This document shows, in pieces, positions 33,155 to 44,381 of a stretch of 64,000 nucleotides of DNA. Position 1 is the first letter of the stretch; each line of letters opens with the position of its first letter. The notes beneath the pieces were generated by a model. It searched no databases, was not told the DNA's origin, and saw only the letters and a list, made by a program, of their open reading frames with translations. A program made the translations under genes and the position numbers. Location of the stretch: positions 434,001 through 498,000 of the forward strand of contig JAGMUV010000036.1 in assembly GCA_020744425.1 (NCBI GenBank). Direction: 5' to 3'. Source of the DNA: Dactylonectria macrodidyma (taxonomy: Eukaryota; Ascomycota; Sordariomycetes; Hypocreales; Nectriaceae).

Positions 33155-33709
33155 TCAATTCAAGGTCGTCTCGAGGCCGTTGAAATCTTCTCTGAGCCCG
33201 GTCAGCTGGTTGACAATAGGATCAAAGTTTGACTTTATTCCTTGAAGATCCTCCAGTTGGGTATTGGTGGCAGCCAATAATGCATCAGGACTCGTGATGC
33301 TGGACAGGAGGGCCTCACCTACCTCTCTCGACTTTTCGGTAAAGCCATTCAGAATGGCGTCAGAGGCCACGTCCAATTTATCCTGAAATTCCCGGAAAAG
33401 TTGATCCTGAACAGGCCCCCAGTTTTTTTGGAAAAATGTTGCCAGAGCGAGTTGGATAATACTTTGGAATTCCTGGGTTTGCCAGGTTTGCCAGTTTGCC
33501 AGGTTTGCTGGCGACGGCGGTGTTGGTGCCATTGCTGCTCCGCGGCATACCTGGATCCTTGTTGCGAATGGTTCTGATGATATTGAGGGGGTATTTGTTG
33601 GCCTTGTGGTGGTCCAAGTCTCTTCGTCTCCATGGTAACATATGGGCCCCAGAAGGCGATTGAGACTTATATTCAACAGCATCATGCCAAGGCTAGACTT
33701 CATTCTCAT
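33155..33709 (-). CDS. hypothetical protein, possible
   Basis: Open for 184 codons on the minus strand. A more likely start is the internal ATG at 33532 (MAPTPPSPANLANWQ), giving 125 residues. The product is helical and mildly amphipathic (FREFQDKLDVASDAILNGF, LLAATNTQLEDLQGI), resembling a small structural or phage-like helical protein only in general character. No family is recognised. An imperfect 9-bp tandem ('tttgccagg') encodes the NLANWQTWQTQ part. Confidence 0.3.
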   Translation of the reverse strand: MRMKSSLGMMLLNISLNRLLGPICYHGDEETWTTTRPTNTPSISSEPFATRIQVCRGAAMAPTPPSPANLANWQTWQTQEFQSIIQLALATFFQKNWGPVQDQLFREFQDKLDVASDAILNGFTEKSREVGEALLSSITSPDALLAATNTQLEDLQGIKSNFDPIVNQLTGLREDFNGLETTLN

Positions 33710-34797
33710 TCACTAGCCAAGATAGAGTCGGTTCTGAGTTCGATAGTCGACAATTTGTCGCCCGGAGCTGCATCTGCCGGGCTGTTGACCGGCTGAGGAG
33801 CTGAATGTCTTGGCGAGTCTTGTCGATAGAGGAGATACCAGCGAAAGTAGCGCTAAACCATGAGTATATGTATGGTTACACTAGTTACCAGTATTAGAAG
33901 AAACGTCACCCATTTTCAAAAAAAAAAGGCTGCCGTTGCATACTCAGCTAACAGACACCGCAGCACCACCTGGGGCAGATCCGAACGGCCATATGTGACT
34001 CATAGTTCCGACCCTACTTAAGGGCAGAGACGCCGATGAGGGTGCTGGTTCTAGCGAGACTGCTGTTCTCGTCAGCCGCGGTTGTCATACGTCGTAATGA
34101 CCGTGTTATCGGATGCTTACAAATTTAGTCACAAGATATTAGGAGAGGTGAGCTGGTGATAGAGGTGACGGTTGTAACGATCCACACTTCGCATTACGTC
34201 TCCTAGCCCGTCAGGCCAAAAGATAAGTCTATAATCACAATGGTAGCAATCATAGGTGTGGATAACAGCTATTAAATAGGGTCTCATGCACGCCCGGCTC
34301 GCCCAGGTCGTAACAACGGTGATGAAGGTAATGCTGTCAGCCTAGGTCTAGTAATAGTAGGAAATTGTAACATAGTGTGTATCTAAGTGAGGAGGGCAGT
34401 GGAGGTTATGGTAGTAGTATTACTCAATCTGTCTCACCACTCTATAATAAACTGGCCTAAGTTAGTCATGAGGGCGAATACAATAGAAATACTCGGAGAT
34501 GAAATATAAATTATTATTGTAAATTTAGGTAATTGGGGAATTAGACTGTTGTGCAATTTTTAGGACTCGTAAATTGGTGGTGCGAAGTTAGATATGAAGC
34601 CAAAACTATGGGTCTTAGGCACCCAGACGTTGGAAGTCATGGGTATTAAAACGATCAATGAGGTGGCTCTCATATTAATTAAGCAACTTGGACCCTCGCC
34701 TCTCAACAATCATAGTAAAGAGTAAATATCAGCTCAGTTGAATGTGTAAGTTGGCGAACCCTGTTTCACCCAAGGAAACAGTGCCGATAGCCCATTA
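33710..34797. other. no recognisable gene
   Basis: AT-richer stretch with many stops in all frames. No repeat or RNA gene recognised. Confidence 0.45.
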
Positions 34798-34905
34798 AGG
34801 TGGCGACCCACCCGACCGCGCAACCCCCCCTTCCGCGCACTTAGACGAGATAACCTTGTGACTTCGAGACCGCATTTCTCCACGAATATAACGTAAATTA
34901 ACTAG

Positions 34906-37275
34906 CTAAGCTTGGAATGTGTTCATCATGCTGTACATGTTCAAACTGTCCACTTCTTCTGCTACCTCTCGCGCCCGGGTGGCCTTGGGCGGCGGCTTTT
35001 CCTTCGTAGGGGCCTTTGGCTTCGGTCTTGCCTTCTGGATCTCTTCAGCAGTAGGAAATGCCGCAATTGGGTTGTATTGGACTGCCTTCCGACCTGTGGG
35101 CTTCTGTGACTCTAGCTGAAGCTCGAGATAGTTGCATCTTGCCCTCAATTGCGCTTTTTCGACGTTATCGCGTTCAATCATATCTCCCGTTTTGTCTCCC
35201 ACCTCACGGACGCCTTGCCGAACGGCCTCCAGGTCCCCTTGTAGCGATTCTAGCTGTGATAAGAGCTCACGCTTGTGCTTTGGTGTGTACGGATCGTGGG
35301 TATGTCGTAGCTTGCGGCGTTTGGGGGTCCTTGGTGGTGTTTCTGTGGTTTTGGCGAGTGGAGGTCGGCTGGTAATAGCAAGTTGCGCCAACGGCCTTTC
35401 CACATCAATGGGCCATATTCCTGAACCTAAAAATCCGCCTCGGATGTTCTCCTTGCTCACAGCTTCCTCTGAAGCTATTTTATATGTCGTAAGGAAGCGT
35501 TGTTTTTGAATGGGAGCGGTCGCTGAGAATGACGCATACTTGGCTGCGTGGTGTTGAAAAGCGCGCTTGAGGGGGCCAAAAACACTAACATCAAGCGGCT
35601 GCGTGACTTATGAGCTATGGGGAGGCAAATAAAGGATCTATACTCGATAGAAGAGGGCCCTGAACCGGAATCGTGGCGAGATATGACCTGTAAAGCCGTT
35701 AAGGATGAGAATTCGCCATTGTGATCGATCGGATGGCTCTGTCTCGGGCAGAAACACATTCTTGAGCCACTTTTCGCATACAGACTGCGTAGCCCAGCCA
35801 TTTTCAGAGCAGTCATAAGCCCAGTCCGGGAAATCCTCCGGAAACCACTGCCCTTGTAGGTTGTTTCCTGTGAAGACTACACACGGCGTCAGGCGTCTTC
35901 CTGTAGCAGAGACTGCCTCTAGAATAGAGACCCATTCGCGGCAATCGCTCTCTGAGACGAACGACCGGCGAGTCAGGCTGCTTCCGATGGCTTTCCCGGC
36001 ATTGGTCATGCCTTCTGTGATGCCGTGTTCATCCAAATTGTAAAGCCGGTCCGAGCTGACAGACTTATCGAGCATTTGCTGCCCCAGCATATCATACCAT
36101 GGTCGGATTCGTTCGGGAGTGGTAGTATTCGATCGAGCGGCTTCGATAGATGTAGATGCCTTCAATTTTGGCAATTGCTAGGCCGGCATGAAGAATTGCT
36201 ACACAGGCATGACTCTTACACAGGCATGACTTTTCATAGCCTCTGATTGGCCCATCCCATTTTGTTAGTGCATTTAGATTCTGCCAGCAGCTCCCGTTGT
36301 ACCTCGAGCATAGCTCTTAGCAATCGCGATGATCGACGCGACGCAAGGCAGCTCTTCACCAACTTGCTACCTACACCAATTACCTCTTTGTCGCATATCA
36401 AGCCTACTTAGAATGATTGTTCGCGAAAGATACGATATTTGTCAAATCACAGGGCTGCAGGGATGATGTTTTGGCTGAGACCAACACTCAATCACAGGCT
36501 GTACCAACAGCCTCACCTTCAAGGCACTGCACCACAAAAACAGATCTTTCCTTTGTGTTCAAATAGGCCCACTCTTTCCTACTTTTATACTGGAATGAAG
36601 TGCTCTTTTAACCAATGTTCATCACATCCGTGCGTGCGACACTGTCCTCTAAGGCGTACTGGAATTGGCCATGTTCTGTATTGAAAACCAGACCTTGTTT
36701 TGATGTATGCCGAAGACTTGTTCTAGAGGCTTGGTTGACCTGGTTGGTTCTATACCGAATAGCCAGGCCTTGTTAAGAGAGCCAGCTTCACCGCCTTTGC
36801 GTGGATGTACCTGTGGGTCAAAGGAAATACAGAGCGAATCAGAGGCTGTAGAAGTCATGCCTGTGTAAGAGTCATGCCTGTGTAGCAATTCTTCATGCCG
36901 GCCTAGCAATTGCCTCAATTTTATTTCGTCATTGCGTTGGATGAAGCGGTCAACCCAGTGCCGGCCGACGGGGTGGTCTTTGAACTCTGGGTCGGATATT
37001 TCCTGTACCACAACTCGTAAGTCACGCTTCGAAGGAGCGCGCCCAGCAAGGTCTTCTTCAAGAATCCAATTAACTAGAAGCTTCTCTTGCTGTGGCGATA
37101 ATCTTTGGAATTTTTCCTGCGCTTGGTGGTTGTTTTTGGCTCCTTTGAGTCGAGCTCGTAATAAGGACTCGTGGAAGTGATAGTCCGTTGCGACACTGCG
37201 AATTGACCGACCTTCTGCAACTTTTTCGAGAGCCTGTTTTATCATTTCCTCACGAGAAAGCACAGAAGAATCCAT
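34906..37275 (-). pseudogene. pogo/Fot transposase, two stops and a MITE insertion
   Basis: A single minus-strand frame runs from the ATG at 37275 to 34906 (544 codons once the insertion is removed; the 735-bp insertion is a multiple of three). The order is a psq-type helix-turn-helix, a CENP-B-type HTH (GRHWVDRFIQRN), then the DDE core with LYNLDEHGI (in place of NFDETGF) and RILILNGFTGH (Asn where the second Asp often stands). The C-terminal coil is rich in KPK. Two in-frame stops follow YRV (TAG, then TAA 12 codons later) near 35600-35645. The element cannot make its own transposase. Confidence 0.8.
36179..36905. mobile_element. 727-bp hAT-type MITE inside pogo element 1
   Basis: Long terminal inverted repeats start TAGGCCGGCATGAAGAATTG and contain a doubled 'cacaggcatgact' motif at each end. 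The 8-bp target duplication GCAATTGC is exact (36171-36178 and 36906-36913) and happens to be a palindrome. An 8-bp duplication and TAG/CTA tips point to the hAT superfamily. No transposase frame is present. Confidence 0.85.
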
Positions 37276-37587
37276 TATGAAGATTTGAAACGAATTGCTT
37301 CATAATTGGTGATGTTATTAGGGAGTGTTGATGTAGGTGTTATGATTACGCGTCGCGAGATGGGTGCGCGGCAGGGGGGGTTGCGCGGTCGGGTGGGTCG
37401 CCACCTTATGTATTACCAATTCTGAAAATAGCAATGTGCTTAAGGTCGCGACCCACCCTTCCGCCCACTTACACCAGATGGGGCTGTGACTTTAACACCG
37501 CATTTCTCCACGAAATAATTGTATAAAATTATTCTATATCTGGAATTGATACATCATGCTGTCCTAAGCTGAACGGTAGTCATCTTT

Positions 37588-37785
37588 TTATGCTGCTTCA
37601 ATCCGGCGGCTCTTGCGTTGCGGCTTTTCCTGTGACTTGTCCTTGGGCTTAGGTCGGGCTTTGAGGATCTCTGCATGCGTAGAAAAGGCAGCCTTGGGGT
37701 TGTATGCGACTGCTTTACGGCCTGTAGCCCTTTGTGACTCTATGAAGTCTCTGTGACGTGAAGATGTTGCCTTTTCATGTGCCAA
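37588..37785 (-). pseudogene. pogo element 2 transposase, C-terminal relic
   Basis: The frame RATGRKAVAYNPKAAF...EILKARPKPK aligns with the C-terminal tail of the element 1 transposase (PTGRKAVQYNPIAAF...EIQKARPKPK). It is separated from the catalytic region by decayed sequence and the LINE. Confidence 0.7.
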
Positions 37786-37948
37786 ATCGCAGGAAAGCTT
37801 CTCAAACGTCTCCCCTATTTTAGTCTTAATCCCTTAAACGAGGTCACGAAGGCCCTCCACCTCATCTACCACCCAATCTAGCTACTCATCTAGTTCAGCC
37901 CGGTTCGTAGGTATGTAGGGGATCTTTGCTCTCCGAGTTCTCTTGCGT

Positions 37949-37980
37949 TTGGGCGTTTGGGCGTTTGGGCGTTTGGGGCG
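37949..37980. repeat. GCGTTTGG tandem repeat, four units
   Basis: Four perfect or near-perfect copies of an 8-bp unit within the element 2 relic. Confidence 0.8.
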
Positions 37981-38830
37981 CTAGTTTGGAGCCTGGGAGT
38001 TGGTCGGTAATGACCACGCGTGCCAACAGCTTTTTCACATCAATAGGCCATATTCCTAATGCTTTGAAACCGCTTCGAATGTTTCTCTCGGTCAGGGCTT
38101 TCTCACAGGTTACTTTATATGTCGTGATGAAGCGTTATTTTTGAATTGGGGCGGCGGTTGAAAATGAGCCATACCGCCTCGCACCCGCTTAGACCACAGG
38201 AATTTTTTACGGATTTGGAACACAGACAGGAACATAGGCTTCAGCTGGGGAGGCAGGGAAGCCTCTCAGTTGCTCAATTCAACGGGACTGTTATTTTCTA
38301 GACTGTATGACTGTCAATTTCATCGCAGATTTCCTGCTTTCTACCAGACCTCTTTTAATCCGGCCGAAAACGCCCTTTTCCTGCGAGCCCGACCGACCGC
38401 GTCCGCGGTCTTCCACCCAAGCCCGGATCTGCCGCTGCAACCTTCATCTTTTCGAGCCTTGCCACAATCCGCAGCGGCATAGAGTGTCTAATTAGACACT
38501 TTCCTAGCTATCTTGAAGAGACCGGCCTGTCATCTTCACCTGCGGTGGTGCTGGAAGCAGCCGCTGCCGACCTCTGCTGGAGGCGGCTAGACGGCGTCAG
38601 TCGCGATTGGCCCCAGAGGCCCCGGAAAGATAGTTAGCCATTTGGGTGTGGTTTCTTCCTCGTCCGCCAAGGTCGTTTCACTAGTAAAGAAACAAATCAG
38701 ATATTCCAATTGATCCAATGAATCTCATCATAATGACATCAAAAACTAACTCCAAAAGTCAATAATAAAAAGGGGGCAGAATTGATTATTATTGCTACAG
38801 TATATTGTCGAAGCAGTGTCTTCCTTTATA

Positions 38831-40828
38831 GTAGTAGTAGTAGTAGTAGATTTATTACGCCCGGGAGAACGGATCTCATAGGGCCATGGAATACGCTATG
38901 CTATTTACATTTCTGCCACCTTCAATCCTGACCACAAGTAAAGCCCCACTTTCTCTCCCTGGATCGCTTTCGTTTGGCCTCGCTTGACTCTCTCTGACAG
39001 GCCTGCTTGAAGGCCAATTTCTCCAAGTGTTCAGCATCCTATCCTCAGCAGCTGAAGCGTGGTCTGTCAAAATGAGGCTGTATTGTGTTAGTATTGTGCC
39101 ACTGTTTCCTGGTTCCGCTGTTAGTATGTCCCATTCTCCTACTTCACTCCCAACCTTCCTGTCTTCATCGCAAATTTGATCGTTGCTCGCACCGCCTGTA
39201 GGTTAGGTGACCACTTCGGTCCGTCCAATGCCGACTTTCCTCCCAAAACGAACGATAGGTTTCCTATCTCGCTTTGCCTGATTTGTCTTATGCCTTCGCG
39301 TTGTGCGTCCCACTTGGTGCATCGAAAGAGAAAATGTTCCATCGTCTCGACTGCCCTTCCACAGTCGCACAGGTCTGATTCCACTGCACCGATCCTCGAC
39401 AGGTAGCTGTTAATCCTCGCCATTCCCGTGCGCAACTGCGAAAGCGTGTCTGCTTCGCGCCTCTTCAGTCCGTCGTACAGCACCTTTGTGTGTTTTCCTG
39501 GTAGCGCTTTGTCAACCCTCTTGGAGAAGCCGCCCACTCTGTCCGGTAGTGTCTGGTGCTGTTGTAGCTGCTCTCTCGCTAGTCTTATTCGCGTCGATCG
39601 GGCTTGGTACGGCTGTGTCTCTGGCATGCGCCCCGATTCAGTTGCTCTCTGGGCCTGTCTCTTCGCCTTGGGCCCCAAGGGGAACGCATCATCCCGAGAG
39701 GGTACCCAAATCATCTTGACCCTATTGTTGCCTTTTCTTAGCCGTCGGATGTGGTTGTAGATTTCTCGGATGGCGCACTGTCCCGATTGTTGTCGTGGTC
39801 GCGCGATCGCCTTCAGTGCTGACTGGCCGCTTGACAGTATGGTAAGCCTTCGGTCCCGTAATCCGTCAGGCATGCATCGCAATGCCATCGCTATCGCCCC
39901 TAGCTCGGCTGTGTAGGGGTTCTGGTCGTCTCGCGAGCCGAGAGTGACCGAGTACCTGGCCATGACCCTATTCTCTCGCCCTGCTGCTTTGTGGCTGATG
40001 ATGCCTCCCATGCCCGTCATTCCTCCTCTGTCGGAAGCGCTGGTCGCGATGGTGATGTCTTCGACACTGTTGGCTGCCGCTATCGCCACCTTCCGATCTG
40101 CTTCACACACCAGCGACACGCGGGGGTGTCACGGCGGTGCTGCATAGGCTTCGATTGTTTCCATCCGCCCGATTCCGCTCTCGCCGAGGGCAAGCGCCAG
40201 TCTCTTCATCGGCGAGATGTACCTTCGACTCACTGATACTTTGAGTGTCGCTAGCGGGTGCTTCTTTGGCAGCGTGTGCATATTGATGTACAACTTCATT
40301 CCAGCCAGAGCATGTCGCTCGTGTACTGTTTGGATGTTGGCTTCCGCTTCAGCTACTGCCCTCGCCACCGTCTGGAAGGCTCCCGTGATGGCCCGCGCTC
40401 CTATTTTCTGTGCCCTGTTGAACTCTTTCAATTCCCTTTCGCCGCGCGCATGCGCCCATACGACAGACGCGTAGTCCATGGCTGGGGCCACGGTTGCGAC
40501 GAAGAGTTGTCTGGCAGCTTGTGGTGGCAGCATCCTGAGTCTCCTTAGACACATGGCTGCCAAGAGACCTTTAGTGGCGGCCTTGGCCATGTGTTCCTTG
40601 AACCTGAGCTCCGTGTCCATGATTACCCCTAAGAGTTTGGCCTTCGTCTTTGGCTTGACTTCCTCTCCATTGATCGTGAACGGCGCCTCGCTGGTGCGTT
40701 CAGCTACGCGCGTGAAGTGGACAATTGCTGTCTTGTCATGCTCAAACGTCGCTCCACTGCGTTTCCCCCACGCCAGTGCCCGGTCAATGATGGCTTGTAT
40801 GCCGTCCCTGTTCGCCTCCGCCGTCGGC
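38831..40828 (-). mobile_element. LINE copy B (Tad-like), 5'-truncated, 13-bp target duplication
   Basis: The insertion is flanked by an exact 13-bp direct repeat, GTCTTCCTTTATA (38818-38830 and 40829-40841). On the minus strand the 3' end is a run of TAC units (CTACTACTAC), as in I/Tad-group LINEs that end in simple repeats rather than poly-A. The 5' end is cut inside the reverse transcriptase, typical of incomplete reverse transcription. The host sequence is pogo element 2. Confidence 0.9.
39139..40828 (-). pseudogene. LINE ORF2 C-terminal part with RNase H domain
   Basis: One frame from the 5' junction to 39139, interrupted only by a TGA at 40131-40129 (probably a CGA changed by C to T). 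It has the reverse-transcriptase connection region (almost identical to copy A), then an RNase H domain. The RNase H acidic residues are visible in NPYTAELGAIAMALR and the later WVPSRDD segment. A Cys-rich tail follows (CDCGRAVETMEHFLFRC), the CCHC-like knuckle of this LINE group. RNase H removes RNA during element replication. Fewer than two lesions are seen, so the copy is young. Confidence 0.85.
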
Positions 40829-40980
40829 GTCTTCCTTTATATCTGACCAACTCCTGCTGTCTTTATCGATAACCTTATCAAGACTGACACAGCGGACAGC
40901 CAGCCAATTAAATTTCCCGGTTTTTCTGCCTAGTGGGCCCTCAGCCCCGACACATTCGTCATGCCTTCAGTGATGCCGTG

Positions 40981-41460
40981 TTAGTCCATGTTGAAGATAC
41001 AGTCTGAAGAGACAACCTTAGCTGCTACTTCATGCAAGAGCGTCTCGTAAAATGATCGTATGTTCTCTGGAGTAGCCTCATTCGAACGAGCGGCTTCGAT
41101 AGATATAGATCCTTTCATCTTAAGTCTTAGATGACGCCTCATGAAGCGCTCTACCCAGTGACGGCCGAGAGTGTTATCTTCACCGCCAGGGTCATGTGCA
41201 ACATCGCATATCTCTGGCCGCGACAGAGCGCGTCCCAAGGCTTCTTCTTCGAGTAGGTAGTCAACTAAGATATCCTCTTAAATTGGTGATAGTTTTTAGG
41301 CTTTGATTTGAGCGGAATGTGCATCTTTTGCACCATCTCTTCGACCACGGATTGTAGACCGGCTCCTGTTATACTCCTTTGCGAGAGTGCGAATTGCGCT
41401 ACCGTGTTAGACCTTTTCGAGGATTTCTTCTATAAGCGCTTCATCTTCATGTCCAGGAGT
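40981..41460 (-). pseudogene. pogo element 2 transposase, N-terminal relic
   Basis: Reading the minus strand, the helix-turn-helix region is present with in-frame stops, then GRALSRPEICDVAHD, GRHWVERFMRRH and SISIEAARSN, matching element 1 (GRHWVDRFIQRN, TSIEAARSN). It ends IFNMD, a stop, HGITEGMTN, where element 1 reads YNLDEHGITEGMTN. Several nonsense changes make it clearly dead and older than element 1. Confidence 0.75.
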
Positions 41461-41578
41461 ATTCATTTGGATGTCAATTGGCGATGTTGTAGTCTGTAAT
41501 GGAGTTGTATAAGGGAGATTACGCGACCGCGTCTTAAATGGGTGGGCGGAAGGGTGGGTCGCGACCTCTGGCGTTTTC

Positions 41579-41604
41579 GCGCCCGGGCGCCATTTTAAAA
41601 TGGC
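41579..41604. promoter_or_regulatory. paired palindromes upstream of the 799-aa gene
   Basis: GCGCCCGGGCGC (12-bp perfect palindrome, 41579-41590) overlaps GCCATTTTAAAATGGC (16-bp perfect palindrome, 41589-41604). They sit between the pogo element end and the gene start. Palindromes like these are candidate protein-binding sites, but no specific factor can be named. Confidence 0.35.
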
Positions 41605-41764
41605 AAATTCTAAATTCATGCGGGCCCCGCGAACCTCCCTCCCTTTCTGGTCCTGGACAACGACCATCAACTCATCAGCATCCCGTCGCTACTCTCGTTA
41701 CCTGCACTTGCATGATCACACCGTGACTTACCACCGGCCGCTTCGACTCTGCTCATCACGCATC

Positions 41765-44381
41765 ATGTCGTTCTCACGCTCTGATTCGCCGAGAATACTT
41801 TACATGAAATATAAAAAACTGGGATACGAAATATACGGGGTGTTGGACCCCGAGGGCCAGCTCGAACGCAGCTCGCTCCGCGGAGCGAGAAGAATTGTCC
41901 CCGAACTTGTCACAAAGCTGCCGGCTGACCGACGAGATACGGTCTGCGCCCAGCTCAAGCAGGCCATAGCGCTACGCCGAGAATGCGGAGAGTACTATGA
42001 GTCCGCGCCGAGTCGGGGGCAAACGTGTCATCAGACATACATCGAGTTTTTAGAGGAAATCAAGGAGATGTTAGAGCAGGATCTAGCGGAAGACGAAACG
42101 CAGCAGGCGAAGGAAGCAAGAAACGAGGACAACGAGGAGGCTGACGAGGACGAGGCCGCCTTAACGCCCGACCAGGTAGACTTTCTCGCTTTCTTGGAAA
42201 TTCTCATGACTCTGGCTGGAAAGGCTGCTGCGCTCTGGACGGAGGTGGCACAGGACAAGCTCCCCATCTGGGTCGCCTCGACGTGTAGGTGCCCCTCCCC
42301 CCTCCCCCCTCCCCCCTCCCCCACCACCTTTGGTTGATTGAATGGTGAGTTCGGTTCTAACAGCAGCCGCCTCGTGCTAATCGTCTACTATAAGTGAGCG
42401 GCATCCTCCTCCGTGAGGCCGAGAACCTAGTGGACATAACGAGACTACTCAACGAGGTGAGTCTGGAGGGCAAGCGGTCATCGGAGTCCCCTAGGCCTTG
42501 GGCCACTACCTGGCCTGATGGCAAAGACGTGTCTAAACCGCAGCTCACGCAGGACTGGGTCAACGCGCTGGACAAGGCGAGCGACGCAGGTACAGCGTGG
42601 CGCGAGCTGACCAAAACCCCACCGTTATTTGAGCACTTCCTGGACTTGTCTCTGTAAGTAGTCCTACTCCTGCGCCACGCGATGAATACCGATTCGGCTC
42701 GATTCCTTGCGACTGGCGCTCCAGCCGGGCCGGTAAGATCTGACCATGCCTTGCCTATAGACCGCCGCTCACCCACGGCCGCGCCGCGCCGATGACAGCC
42801 CAGTACAAGCCGCCGTACTTCGTCGACATGCTCCTCGTCGGCAGCCAAGCGCTAAAGCGTAACATAACACACGGCCTAATGTCGGTGGCCCAGCTGCCCC
42901 TCGTGACCCTCATCGGCGTATACTTCTGCCGTCTAGTTATGGAAGATTGTTTGTTGGATGGGACGGCAAGACAAGGCGACCCCGAGTTTCTCACCGCGGC
43001 GCGCGACGAGGCGTGCACCGTGTTAGACGAGAACCTAGCTATCCTGCCACGGCTAGTCGCAGACACAACCCTGACGGATAAGGAAGCAGACGAGTACCAT
43101 GCTTTGATGGTCCAGATGAAGACGTGGGCCAGTGCCTGCAACGAGCCAGTGAGCCTGGGCCAGATCCACCTCTTTGCCCGGACGATTTGGGTCACATGGC
43201 ATGTGAACCAAGTTGCTACCAACAGCATCCCGCTGCAAGTGTTCCTGTACCTGTGCGAGAAGCGGCGACTGCAGGCTCTCGAATCCAAAAGCGCAGTGGG
43301 AGACGGTGGCGGCAGTAACGATGACCAGTATGAGCGCCTTCTGGGGGCCCTGATGAAGGACACACGCGTTACACGGGCCATGCTGATGAGCGGGCGGCCA
43401 ACGACGGTCCCGGACTGTATCCGTGCGCTGCAGAAGTGGTGTTACATGCCGACAGAAGACGGCGAGACGCTGGGGAGGCATAACGTCACGGCTAAGAGCC
43501 CGACTCGTTGGGAAGATTCGATACTAAGAAGCATTCAGGCGCGGAAGGTCAACTTACTGAGCACGGACATTATGCGCAGTAATTACGGCCTCACCGAGGA
43601 CATTCGTAAACGCCTGTCCGCGAGGAAGGGGGAGGACGGCGACGCCCTCCGGCGCTACCTCATCTGGGAGGCGAGCGCTCCAAACTGCTTGAAGCTCGAG
43701 GCCGCCCTCTTCAATGCGATTCGAAAATTACCCGAGTGGGGAGAGATGCTCGCCGCCTCCGTCTTGAGGTCGCTTTCGCACCCGCATAGATATAGAATTA
43801 TGTGGCTAGAGGCGGTCCGCAACGTCATCGACAATGGGCTCCACACCCTGTTTAATAGGTTAAAGTTTTCAATGGCGTTTGGGAAATTCGAGTTATCATA
43901 CTCACTCCAAATCGCCATCCTCAAATTGGCCCTGAAAGTGCCCGGCCACGAGGAATCTCTCAAGGCCGCCTTCACCGACGCCTTCCCGTCCTTAGTAGTC
44001 AGAGCCAAGTGGCAAGGCTCATTTGCAGATGAGCTCCTTCAGGCGACCATGCAAAGGTTAGGGGAGACGTTCAAGACCTTTAAAATAGAGTCTCTGTCTA
44101 GGAACTTTCACGTCGAGACGTGGGCCTACATTTACTGCTTGCTGCCCCCGAACAAGGACCGAAACAAGGAGGAAAACAAGCGGCGGAACACGGGGGAGAA
44201 TAAGGGGCGGAAAAAGAAGCACACACCGCAGTGCGAGGAGCAGAAGCCGCGGAGCGAGGTGGTGGGGGATCTTTTGAAAGACTTTCTGGAAGAGGCCGGA
44301 CCGATTCTCGAGGAAGCCTATGGCAAGAGTCTCGGCTCGTCTACCGTTGACATTGAGGGGATGATAGGTCGGACGACTTGA
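41765..44381 (+). CDS. three-exon gene, 799-aa protein of unknown function
   Basis: Exons 41765-42284, 42395-42653 and 42761-44381 join with frame kept at both splices (introns 110 and 107 nt; branch GCTAATC in the first). Residues about 100-140 are strongly acidic (DEDNEEADEDEAA). The large third exon is a long helical domain (PPYFVDMLLVGSQALKRN, VVADTTLTDKEADEYHALM). Residues about 720-745 are a Lys/Arg-rich stretch (NKEENKRRNTGENKGRKKKH) that looks like a nuclear localisation signal. I do not recognise the family. The N-terminus (RILYMKYKKLGYEIYGVL) slightly recalls helical N-terminal domains of fungal DUF6604-type proteins, but not convincingly. An alternative upstream ATG at 41600 is in frame. 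The pogo terminus ends 197 bp upstream. Confidence 0.7.
42292..42323. repeat. CCCCCTC tandem repeat in intron 1
   Basis: At least four C-tracts of 5-6 bases separated by single T form a perfect or near-perfect 7-bp repeat just after the 5' splice site of the 799-aa gene. The opposite strand has matching G-tracts and fits the pattern for a G-quadruplex. Confidence 0.85.

Larger units (their letters stand above)
34798..37406 (-). mobile_element. pogo/Fot-type element 1, with nested MITE
   Basis: The inverted termini are at least 37 bp and begin AGGTGGCGACCCACCCGACC. TA flanks both ends (34796-34797 and 37407-37408), as for Tc1/mariner/pogo. Total length is 2609 bp. Without the 727-bp MITE and its 8-bp duplication it would be 1874 bp, close to Fot1/Pot2 elements. 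Confidence 0.85.
37443..41567 (-). mobile_element. pogo/Fot-type element 2, degenerate, carrying LINE copy B
   Basis: The inverted ends begin AGGTCGCGACCCACCCTTCC, related to but distinct from element 1. TA precedes the left end; the right flank reads CT, probably a mutated TA. It starts only 36 bp after element 1. Length without the LINE and its duplication is about 2.1 kb. The middle (38200-38800) is hard to align and may contain another insertion. Confidence 0.7.
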
